Shown here in pieces: positions 35,901 through 42,892 of a stretch of DNA of 64,000 bases. Source of the DNA: CAVWCQ01 sp963753545 (GTDB taxonomy: Bacteria; Chloroflexota; Anaerolineae; Aggregatilineales; Aggregatilineaceae); assembly GCA_963753545.1 (NCBI GenBank), contig CAVWCQ010000008.1, forward strand, positions 2,356,001-2,420,000. Reading direction: 5' to 3'. Position numbers and translations under genes: made by a program. The notes below the pieces were generated by a model that was given only the letters and a program-made list of their open reading frames with translations, did not search any database and was not told the DNA's origin. Position 1 is the first letter of the stretch. Each line of letters opens with the position of its first letter.

Positions 35901-37152
35901 CTGCAGCAAATCGGTAAAACCACTGGATAAGCGGCTAGCATCTTCTGGTTCCGATTCTTCAACCCCCAGCCAATCTGCTGCCAGCGGCGACGCTGGCGAC
36001 TTCAGAGGATAGAGAAGTTGGCTCGGTGTTCATCACTTCGGTAAACCAATCAGGAACAGTACCACCAGCTGGCGGTTGCTCTTCTTCCGGAGTGGAAACA
36101 TCCCCTGCTCTAAACCAGTCTGGCACATCGGAAGATGCTGCCTCGACTCCAGTTGCCCAATCTGATCCGCCGAAAATAGCGTCCATATCAATCCCGCCAG
36201 GAGCCGGCGAAGATGGAGGAGGCGGAGGCGCAGCAGGTGTTTTTTGTGGCTGTGCTGAAACAGGAGGCGGTGCCTTAAAAATATCCTCCATACTCGACCC
36301 ACCCAGATCGCCCAAATCCTGCACCCAATCGGGCGTTTCCGAGGACAAACGCGCTGCTGCCTTAGCCGTATAATCAAGCCGCTCCAACAAATTTGGATCA
36401 GGCAGGGAAGCATTTGGTTGAAGAATCTGAGCGGCCTCATAAGGATCAAGCGCTTCCAGCCGGTCTAGAAAAATCTGAGCATCGGTTGGACGATCATAAT
36501 CAATCCAGAGTTGAGCCAGAATCTGGTTAGCAGGCAAACAATTGGGTAACTTTTTGAGGATCTGAAGTGCCATTTCACCAGCTTCAATAGGGTGATGGCT
36601 TTCCCACAATGTTTGCGCAAGCAGCGTCTGGAGGTCAATCCGGCCAGGATCCTGATCCAGAGCGGTCCATAATTCCATCAGCGCTTGGTCATAAAGCTGG
36701 CCGAGAACATACTGCCGGGCGAGAGCGGCGCGCGTTAATTGAATTTTATTTGGAGCTTGCCCATCCCGCTTTATATACAGGTTGCGCAAAGCCTCCTGAA
36801 GTACGGTGTTCCCTGGCAGTTGCTCATAAGCGCGTTCAAGATGCCAGATCGCTTTATTCAGATCACCTTCTTGCTGGCGAATTTCGCTCAACCCAAGATG
36901 TGCGACATGATCGTTGGGGAAAACTGTGAGAACCCGCAAAAAAACCTGAGCCGCTTCGTCGTAATGCTCTTGTAAACCCTCCTGATGTCCTTTTTGCAGG
37001 AGCGCCTTGCCCAACAGCCGGTAGGTTTCAACATTCTGCGGATAGTGCTGCAAAATATACCGGCAGTGGCCGACCACCTCTGTTGGTGATTCGCTCTCCA
37101 ACAGGGCGTTCAAGCTATTCAAATAGGCTTTCAGAGTTGTAGTCGTACCCAT
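32988..37152 (-). CDS. Very large acidic TPR protein with eight 40-residue repeats, frameshifted
   Basis: About 1387 aa after removing one base between roughly 35980 and 36000; the two frames are 37152-35959 and one open to 32988. The N-terminus (residues 1-290) is a TPR domain (YRLLGKALLQKGHQEGLQEH; YDQALMELWTALDQDPGRID). After a Pro-rich linker with DVPDWFRAG and VPDWFTEVM comes a long acidic segment. It contains eight near-identical 40-residue repeats (DNA 34171-35130), each with 'GGVxDWMSGAAPVE', 'SEVASFDALFGEEQ' and 'PQQDEQPLE'. More DWL/DWM motifs follow, ending in PEWLRNAFEDSDTE. No export signal. It is the first gene of a pair with the next DWL-motif protein. Strongly biased composition (Glu, Pro, Asp, Ala) means similarity searches must be masked. 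Function unknown. Confidence 0.7.
34171..35130 (-). repeat. Tandem repeat, eight 120-bp units within the large TPR gene
   Basis: Units begin at 34171, 34291, 34411, 34531, 34651, 34771, 34891 and 35011, exactly 120 bp apart, with a broken ninth start at 35131. Every unit opens (on the + strand) with TCCAGCGGCTG and contains TTCTTCGCCAAACAG unchanged. Copies differ by scattered substitutions but not by indels, and 120 bp keeps the frame (40 codons). Confidence 0.95.
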
Positions 37153-37243
37153 GAGCGACTCACTTCGTTAATGGTCCGGCGTCCCGATCTTACACTCATT
37201 ATGCTATGCCTGAAATAAAACTGCAAGGTAGCAGAAAACTGTA

Positions 37244-38278
37244 TCAAACTAATTTATGAAGCTGTTTAACCTGGGCAACAACTTGCTCGACAGAAGCCTC
37301 GGTTCCGTATGCTTCCCCTAGTGGGTCATCCGCCATTTTTTCGCCCAATAGCGCGCAGGCAACATTTACCCAACCGTTTGACAGCACGTCTAAATTATAT
37401 CCCCCTTCCAGCACGAAGACGATGCGACCTTTGCACTGCTCGGCAGCGAAGCGTATCAGACCGCGCGCGATCTGATCGTACCCCCTCAGTGAGAGTTGCA
37501 TTTGTGCCAGTGGATCCTGCCAGTGCGCGTCAAAGCCTGCCGATACAAGGATCAATTCCGGCCTGTAGCGCTGTAATGCAGGGAAAATGACTTCTTGAAA
37601 AACGCGCGCATAACCCGCGTCTCCCGTTCCGGGTCGCAGCGGAATATTGATTGTGTACCCTTCGCCCTCTCCCTCGCCCATTTCATTGACCGCGCCTGTT
37701 CCCGGATACAGTGGCCATTGGTGCGTTGAGACATAGAGCACTGTGGGGTCGCTGTAAAAAATATCCTGTGTGCCGTTGCCATGATGCACGTCATAATCAA
37801 TAATGGCCACCCGCCCCACACCGTGTACACGCTGAGCATAGCGCGCCGCCACTGCAATATTATTCAGCAGACAGAATCCCATCGCATTCGACTCAGTTGC
37901 ATGATGACCGGGAGGCCGTATTGCCGCTAACGCATTATCCGCGCCGCCGTTCAACACCTCTTTCAGGACCTGTAAAACGCCGCCCGCCGCCAATCGCGCA
38001 ATGGCAAAGGACTGTGGCGTAACGTAGGTATCGGGGCCAAACATCGTTACCTGACTGCGGCGAGTCGTATCATCCAGTCTGGCAAGATATCCAGACATGT
38101 GCACAGCCAATAAATCCTCGTCGTCGGCTTCTCGCGCGGGGCAAATTTTTAAGGCACCCATCAAACCGGCCTGCTGCGCCATTTGGTGCTGAATGGCAAA
38201 CAATCGTCCTGCATGTTCAGGGTGTCCGGGCTGGTTGTGTTGGGCAAAACGAGAATCAGTTACAAATACTGTTACCAC
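37244..38278 (-). CDS. Histone deacetylase-family (acetoin utilization/AcuC-like) amidohydrolase
   Basis: 344 aa from a GTG at 38278 with AAGGTGG a few bases upstream. The longer frame to 38347 begins inside the hppA terminator, so it is rejected. The arginase/deacetylase-fold zinc enzyme is complete: RPPGHHATESNAMGFCLLNN holds the two catalytic histidines, then DYDVHHGNGTQDIFY (Asp and His metal ligands), SAGFDAHWQDPLAQM (second Asp ligand), and LEGGYNLDVL near the end. Bacterial members remove acetyl groups from lysine or from acetylated polyamines and small molecules; which one applies here cannot be told. It lies between hppA and the TPR gene pair, all on the minus strand, but a terminator separates it from hppA. 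Confidence 0.9.
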   Translation of the reverse strand: MVTVFVTDSRFAQHNQPGHPEHAGRLFAIQHQMAQQAGLMGALKICPAREADDEDLLAVHMSGYLARLDDTTRRSQVTMFGPDTYVTPQSFAIARLAAGGVLQVLKEVLNGGADNALAAIRPPGHHATESNAMGFCLLNNIAVAARYAQRVHGVGRVAIIDYDVHHGNGTQDIFYSDPTVLYVSTHQWPLYPGTGAVNEMGEGEGEGYTINIPLRPGTGDAGYARVFQEVIFPALQRYRPELILVSAGFDAHWQDPLAQMQLSLRGYDQIARGLIRFAAEQCKGRIVFVLEGGYNLDVLSNGWVNVACALLGEKMADDPLGEAYGTEASVEQVVAQVKQLHKLV

Positions 38279-38330
38279 TGCGCCCACCTTATCAGAAGTT
38301 TGTTTATCCCTCGATTTTAAGGAAATCTCC

Positions 38331-38366
38331 AAAAAGAAGCGACTCACAAGGGTTCTTGTGAGTCGC
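38331..38366 (-). terminator. Rho-independent terminator of hppA
   Basis: 12-bp perfect stem, GCGACTCACAAG (38339-38350) with CTTGTGAGTCGC (38355-38366), 4-nt loop, then TTCTTTTT on the minus strand (38338-38331). About 30 bp past the hppA stop. Confidence 0.9.
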
Positions 38367-38396
38367 TCATTAATTTAAGCTTTAACCGCGATTCGA

Positions 38397-40835
38397 CTAG
38401 TCGCCCGACACCATTGCCTGGGTCACGCGCTCGGCAGATTCGGACGAATCGGGAGCAGCGATTTCGCGGTCGCTGCGGCGAACCGCCCACAGGATGGCGC
38501 CAATCGAGGCAACAATGCCAATGATGATCCCAATGCCATAGCCGTCGTACTGGACGACGATGGGGGCCAGGATCAGCGAGACAAGGTTCATGACCTTGAT
38601 CATCGGGTTCAGGGCTGGGCCAGCCGTATCCTTGAACGGATCACCGACGGTGTCGCCCACGACGCTGGCTTTGTGGTTCTCGCTACCTTTACCGCCGAAA
38701 TTGCCATCTTCGACGTACTTCTTAGCATTGTCCCATGCGCCACCGGCGTTGGACATAAAGACAGCGAGGAGCTGGCCAACGACGATCACGCCAACCAGGA
38801 ACCCGCCCAAAGCCTGTTCCTTGAGGAGCAGCCCAACTGCGATGGGTGCCAACACAGCGATCAAGCCGAGCGGAATCAGTTCCTTCTGCGCCGACTGCGT
38901 CGAGATGGTCACGGCCTGAGCGTAGTCAGGAGTTTTCTTGCCGCTGGCAATTTCGGGATCGCGCAGTTGACGGCGAACTTCCGCCATAATCAGGCCAGCC
39001 GCGCGGCTCACGGCCTTGATCAGCAGGCCAGAGAACAAGAATGGCAGCGAACCACCGATGAGCAGGCCAACAAAGACCGTCGGATCGGCGAGATTGAGAA
39101 TACGCTCGAAGTTAGGATCAACGCGCTGGATGTCGGCGAAGAAGCTGCCGAACAGAGACACCGCCGCGATCACCGCCGAACCAATCGCAACACCCTTGGT
39201 GATAGCCTTGGTCGTGTTTCCGGCGGCGTCGAGATCAGCCATGATCTGGCGCGCTTCTGGCCCCATTCCGGCGATCTCACCGATACCGTTCGCGTTGTCC
39301 GAGATCGGGCCAAAGGTATCCATGCTGACGTTGTTGCCCGTGTGCGAGAGCATACCCACGCCGATCAGGGTTACCCCGAACAGAACGTAGTTGAAGCGGT
39401 GCACATCGGGAACTTCGTGCATGCTGAAGACAAAGAGCACGGCGACCATCGTCCACATGGCTTTGAAGAAGCCTTCGACGAGGTGACCACGACGCTGCCC
39501 CTGCACCATGAAGTAAGCCGATACAGCCAGACCGCCCAGCAGCACGAAAATCTGGTACTTGTCAGGGAAGTCGAAGCTGTAGACCAGGATCGCCGCGGAC
39601 AGGCTGGCGACGATGACGAACAACGCCCACACACTGGACAGGTAGCCCAGCGAAAGACCTTCGAGGATAACCGACGCCGGACCAAACCGTGTCGCCGCGG
39701 CGATATTATGAACACGCTTGCTTTTCGCACTGGTTGCATACGAGGTCAACGGGTTAAAGGCGACAGCAAGGGCCACACCAATCGCCACCAGGGTTGCCAG
39801 CGAAAGCTGACCGGCATAAAGCCACGCCAGGAAGAAGGTGCACGTGATGGTGATGCCGCTCGAAATTTCGTAGCTCTTGAACATGGCTTCTTCAGCGTCG
39901 TCCACGTGCCACAGCGATACGGCATACGTACCAACAATCGAGCTGATAACGCCGATACCACGAACGAGCAGCGGCAGGACGATCCAGTAGAGTTCGCCAT
40001 TGATGGCCGTCAGGGCGAGGCCGAGAATCAGGCTCGAAACGATAGTTACTTCGTAGGACTCGAAGATGTCTGCCGCCATACCGGCGCAGTCACCCACGTT
40101 GTCACCCACAAGGTCAGCGATCACAGCAGCATTGCGAGGATCATCTTCTTCCATGCCTGCTTCGACCTTACCAACCAGGTCAGCGCCTACGTCCGCAGCC
40201 TTGGTATAGATACCACCACCAACGCGCATGAACAGGGCGAGCAGTGTACCGCCGAAGCCGAAGCCCAACAGAACGTCAGGAGATGCCTTGCCGAAGATGA
40301 TAAAGATCGCTGTGCCGCCCAACAGGCCGAGGCCGTCGGTCAGCATGCCCGTGATCGTACCGGAGCGATATGCAATCTTCAGGGCTTCCTGGTATCCGCC
40401 ACGTTCCGCAGCCGCAGCAACGCGCACGTTTCCCTGAACCGCCATGTTCATGCCGAAGAAGCCAACCATTGCCGAGAAGGTTGAACCCATCACAAACGCG
40501 AGCGCGCGGGCAACGGCGATAACGATACGAGCTTTATCTTCATTATTATTAAAATACTCGTTCGATTCCGGGGTCGGTTTTGCAGCAAACACGCTCAAAA
40601 ACATGGCAATTGTCAGCAGACCGATGAGAATCGCCACGGTACGAAGCTGGGTGCGCAGATAGGCATTCGCTCCGTCGCGAATGTATCCCCAGATACGCTG
40701 CATTTCAACATTACCCTTGTCCGCAGACAGGATATAGTTCCGCAGCCACATTGCGTAGGCCAGGGCTACACCCGCAATAGCAAGTACGATAAATATCATT
40801 ACTTGCTCAAAAACCTCAATATCCATCTTGAACAT
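38397..40835 (-). CDS. hppA: Membrane-bound H+-translocating pyrophosphatase, K+-independent type
   Basis: 812 aa, about 16 membrane helices. Start ATG at 40835 with GGAGGGG upstream; the open frame extends a few codons more. The enzyme hydrolyses PPi and pumps protons out of the cytoplasm. The PPi-binding motif DVGADLVGKVEAGMEEDDPR and the acidic loop IADLVGDNVGDCAGMAADIF are present, as is the late DTVGDPFKDTAGPALNP. The diagnostic stretch near residue 538 reads GNTTKAITKG. Lys and Thr at those two positions are the signature of the K+-independent class, where K+-dependent enzymes have Ala and Gly. Slightly longer than the usual 660-770 aa. It has a roughly 400-nt leader with attenuator-like features (40836-41263) and a strong terminator. 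Confidence 0.95.
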   Translation of the reverse strand: MFKMDIEVFEQVMIFIVLAIAGVALAYAMWLRNYILSADKGNVEMQRIWGYIRDGANAYLRTQLRTVAILIGLLTIAMFLSVFAAKPTPESNEYFNNNEDKARIVIAVARALAFVMGSTFSAMVGFFGMNMAVQGNVRVAAAAERGGYQEALKIAYRSGTITGMLTDGLGLLGGTAIFIIFGKASPDVLLGFGFGGTLLALFMRVGGGIYTKAADVGADLVGKVEAGMEEDDPRNAAVIADLVGDNVGDCAGMAADIFESYEVTIVSSLILGLALTAINGELYWIVLPLLVRGIGVISSIVGTYAVSLWHVDDAEEAMFKSYEISSGITITCTFFLAWLYAGQLSLATLVAIGVALAVAFNPLTSYATSAKSKRVHNIAAATRFGPASVILEGLSLGYLSSVWALFVIVASLSAAILVYSFDFPDKYQIFVLLGGLAVSAYFMVQGQRRGHLVEGFFKAMWTMVAVLFVFSMHEVPDVHRFNYVLFGVTLIGVGMLSHTGNNVSMDTFGPISDNANGIGEIAGMGPEARQIMADLDAAGNTTKAITKGVAIGSAVIAAVSLFGSFFADIQRVDPNFERILNLADPTVFVGLLIGGSLPFLFSGLLIKAVSRAAGLIMAEVRRQLRDPEIASGKKTPDYAQAVTISTQSAQKELIPLGLIAVLAPIAVGLLLKEQALGGFLVGVIVVGQLLAVFMSNAGGAWDNAKKYVEDGNFGGKGSENHKASVVGDTVGDPFKDTAGPALNPMIKVMNLVSLILAPIVVQYDGYGIGIIIGIVASIGAILWAVRRSDREIAAPDSSESAERVTQAMVSGD

Positions 40836-40856
40836 AAAAAGTACCCCTCCTGATAG

Positions 40857-40875
40857 GTGCAAGCCCCGCTTGCAC
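40857..40875 (-). promoter_or_regulatory. Hairpin just upstream of the hppA ribosome binding site
   Basis: GTGCAAGC (40857-40864) pairs with GCTTGCAC (40868-40875) around 3 nt. It ends about 6 bp before the GGAGGGG site, so it could mark the end of a regulatory leader or affect ribosome access. Confidence 0.6.
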
Positions 40876-41053
40876 GGGTAGAGTGAGAAGAGTAAACTGG
40901 GCTGCTCCCACCAAAAAACAGAACCAGCCAGACAACAGGGTCATTTTACCGCGAAGGTTTGCGAACAGCCAAAACAATTTTTGGTCACTTCCATCAAAAA
41001 GTGGGAGCAACTGATAGGGGAATGGGTTGTTGTACGTCCAGTGGGAGAAAAGC

Positions 41054-41078
41054 AAGGCCCCCAACGTGTGGGGGCCTT
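41054..41078 (-). terminator. Putative attenuator (intrinsic terminator) in the hppA leader
   Basis: AAGGCCCCCA (41054-41063) pairs perfectly with TGGGGGCCTT (41069-41078), 5-nt loop. On the minus strand it is followed by GCTTTTCTC. It lies between the 19-codon ORF and hppA, where transcription would have to pass to express hppA. Confidence 0.65.
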
Positions 41079-41087
41079 CGTTTTGTG

Positions 41088-41136
41088 GGCGCTGTGACAC
41101 TTAACTCTCAACAGAGAGGAGGGGTGTCACAGCGCC
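41088..41136 (-). promoter_or_regulatory. 13-bp hairpin overlapping the leader ORF
   Basis: GGCGCTGTGACAC (arm one on the minus strand, 41136-41124) pairs perfectly with GTGTCACAGCGCC (41100-41088). The loop contains a second small stem, CTCTC (41105-41109) with GAGAG (41114-41118). Arm one is codons 8-13 of the leader ORF; arm two starts with the first base after its stop codon. A ribosome on the ORF would prevent this stem from forming. Confidence 0.7.
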
Positions 41137-41160
41137 GCGTTGCAAACTACAATCGTTCAT
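41101..41160 (-). CDS. Putative 19-residue leader peptide of hppA
   Basis: ATG at 41160 and TAA at 41101-41103 encode MNDCSLQRGAVTPLLSVES. It is preceded at 7-nt spacing by AAGGAGGTGG, almost the full complement of the 16S rRNA 3' end and the best Shine-Dalgarno I saw in the window. It lies about 70 nt downstream of a consensus promoter and overlaps the first arm of a 13-bp hairpin, with an intrinsic terminator just beyond. The peptide has no run of one amino acid, so it does not look like a classical amino-acid-starvation leader; a nascent-peptide arrest or drug-sensing role would fit the layout. Too short for composition tests; whether it is translated is not known. Confidence 0.55.
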   Translation of the reverse strand: MNDCSLQRGAVTPLLSVES

Positions 41161-41234
41161 CGACACCACCTCCTTCTTTTTGGGATGGCATTAGAAGGAG
41201 CGAGATCGGTCTCATATCCGATCTGCATGGTCCA

Positions 41235-41263
41235 ATTATTGCACACACGTTCGAAGATGTCAA
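41235..41263 (-). promoter_or_regulatory. Consensus promoter of the hppA leader
   Basis: On the minus strand TTGACA (41263-41258), 17-bp spacer, AATAAT (41240-41235). Expected start near 41228, giving a leader of about 393 nt before the hppA ATG. Confidence 0.7.
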
Positions 41264-41375
41264 CATAAAAACTATTAAAAATTCACGTGGAAGCACAGCA
41301 GTTGCGCGATAATCTGCCGGTTGCTAAACTTAATAGCTTTTCTTTTCCGGCTGATTAGCCTGTGAGGATAACCAG

Positions 41376-42101
41376 ATGTTAAAGCGGCTGGGGTTTGTTT
41401 TCCTGGCGATTCTCTGCGCAGGGCGGCTGACCCATGCAACGTTTGCCCAAACGTCAGACGGAACGACGGCGATCATCACGTCTCCGGCAGACGGTCAGCA
41501 GTTGTTTGGGATGGTCAATATTACGGGAAGCGCGGGGCATCCCTCCGCCTTTGGTAGTTATACGCTCGAATATGACGACCTGAGCGATCCGGCTCCTCAG
41601 TGGTTTTTGGTTCAGGAACGCGTCACTCAGCAGGTCCAGAACGGCGTGTTGGGCACCTGGAATACCAGCATGGTTCCCGATGGTGTCTACCAGCTTCGCT
41701 TGCGCGTTATTTTGCTGGACGGGCAGGAAAGCAGCTTCATCGTCTCCAATTTGCGCGTTGTTAACAGCCAGCCCACGCCGATACCAACTATTGCTGCTGG
41801 CCCTGCCGACAGTACGCCGTTCGCGGTGGCTCCAGGTCTCATTGAGCAGCCGCCGAGCAATAACCCCGACGTGCAAACGATAGGTGGCCCTGCCCCAGTT
41901 GTCGATACTGCGCCTGACCAGTCCGAAAAAACGACAACGCGGATTAATGTGAGCCGGGTTCGTGATGCTTTTTGCTCCGGTGTCTATCTAACGTTGGTTC
42001 TGTTCGGACTGATGCTGGGCTATGTTGTGTTGCGGGGACGGCTGCGCCCCTATGCTCGTCGAATTGTCTGGCAGTCACAGGATGAAATCGATCAAAATTG
42101 A
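41376..42101 (+). CDS. Secreted/membrane-anchored protein with Ig-like domain
   Basis: 241 aa. It has an N-terminal signal peptide (LGFVFLAILCAGRLTHATFA), then a single beta-sandwich domain starting AIITSPADGQQLFGMVNITG. The pattern 'SPADGQ-x-G-x-V-x-I-x-G-x-A' is typical of bacterial Ig-like or 'membrane-bound' interaction domains. It is followed by a Pro/Thr-rich linker and a C-terminal membrane segment (GVYLTLVLFGLMLGYVVLRG) with a basic cytoplasmic tail. So the domain is held outside the membrane. No catalytic motif. It ends overlapping the possible TTG of pth and is followed by pth and mfd on the same strand, probably one operon. Function unknown. Confidence 0.72.
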   Translation: MLKRLGFVFLAILCAGRLTHATFAQTSDGTTAIITSPADGQQLFGMVNITGSAGHPSAFGSYTLEYDDLSDPAPQWFLVQERVTQQVQNGVLGTWNTSMVPDGVYQLRLRVILLDGQESSFIVSNLRVVNSQPTPIPTIAAGPADSTPFAVAPGLIEQPPSNNPDVQTIGGPAPVVDTAPDQSEKTTTRINVSRVRDAFCSGVYLTLVLFGLMLGYVVLRGRLRPYARRIVWQSQDEIDQN

Positions 42102-42103
42102 GT

Positions 42104-42892
42104 ATGACTGAGCGATATTTGATTGTGGGCCTGGGTAATCCGGGTCGAGAATATAACGAAACTCGCCACAATGTTGGCTTTCGCTGTGCGGACGCGCTGG
42201 TGAAAGCACATCACCTGCGATTTGATCCCAAGAAAAAATCAAAGGGAAAAGTGGCTGAGGGAACGATTGCCAATAAACAGGTGTTGGTAGCCAAGCCGCA
42301 GACCTTCATGAATCTGAGCGGGTCAACCGTCCAGGGGCTGGCATCGTTCTACAAGATTCCGCCGGAGCGTATTCTGGTCATATTTGATGATCTGGATTTA
42401 CCCCCTGGAACGCTGCGTATTCGGCAGAAGGGCGGCTCAGGTGGGCATCGCGGTTTGACGGATATTATTCAGCGGCTCGGCACGCAGGATTTTCCGCGCA
42501 TCCGGTTTGGTATTGGCCGGCCCCCTGGCAGAATGGAACCTGCCGCATTTGTGCTTCAGCGATTCAGCGGCGAGGATGAAAAGTTAGTTGCGCAAACGGT
42601 TGAACGAGCGGTAAATGCCGTCGAACTCTGGCTTACAGAGGGTATCAACAGTGCCATGAACCGCTTCAACGGAACCGGAGATAATCTCGCCCAGCCGGTT
42701 AATAATCAGATTTCATCCAACTCTTCTGAACTCGACCACCTAACAGCGGACAACAAAAACCTATGCAACTACCCGGACTGCTCGACGTACTTCGTCAAAC
42801 AGACGTTTACCGGACTCTGGTTCAAAATCTGCAAAACGGCCAATCTGTCCCTGACCAGCATCTGCTCAGAGCCGCCCGCCCCTTCCTGGTGA
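42104..42892 (+). CDS. pth: Peptidyl-tRNA hydrolase with abnormal C-terminal extension
   Basis: The ATG at 42104 gives MTERYLIVGLGNPGREYNET. Pth frees tRNA from stalled peptidyl-tRNA. Active-site landmarks are intact: NETRHNVGF (catalytic His), KPQTFMNLSG (Asn) and IFDDLDLPPGTLRIRQKGG with GGHRGL. The family normally ends around residue 190, here near NSAMNRFNG. The frame, however, runs on for about 70 residues of low similarity and overlaps the mfd start by 130 bp (42763-42892), out of frame with it. Either the extension is real or a single-base error has hidden the true stop before 42763. Given the insertion errors elsewhere in this window, the second is likely. Confidence 0.88.
   Translation: MTERYLIVGLGNPGREYNETRHNVGFRCADALVKAHHLRFDPKKKSKGKVAEGTIANKQVLVAKPQTFMNLSGSTVQGLASFYKIPPERILVIFDDLDLPPGTLRIRQKGGSGGHRGLTDIIQRLGTQDFPRIRFGIGRPPGRMEPAAFVLQRFSGEDEKLVAQTVERAVNAVELWLTEGINSAMNRFNGTGDNLAQPVNNQISSNSSELDHLTADNKNLCNYPDCSTYFVKQTFTGLWFKICKTANLSLTSICSEPPAPSW

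Noticed and set aside
37244..38347. Longer start of the deacetylase gene at 38347.
   Set aside because: That GTG lies inside the perfect hppA terminator stem. The GTG at 38278 has a ribosome binding site and fits the family length.
38673..40484. A 603-codon + strand frame antisense to hppA.
   Set aside because: It mirrors the well conserved hppA coding sequence, and its composition (His, Gln, Arg, Asp) is typical of an antisense frame.
40816..41100. A 94-codon minus frame covering the hppA leader.
   Set aside because: It starts within the terminator region, has no ribosome binding site and overlaps the hppA start. The leader hairpins explain the sequence better.
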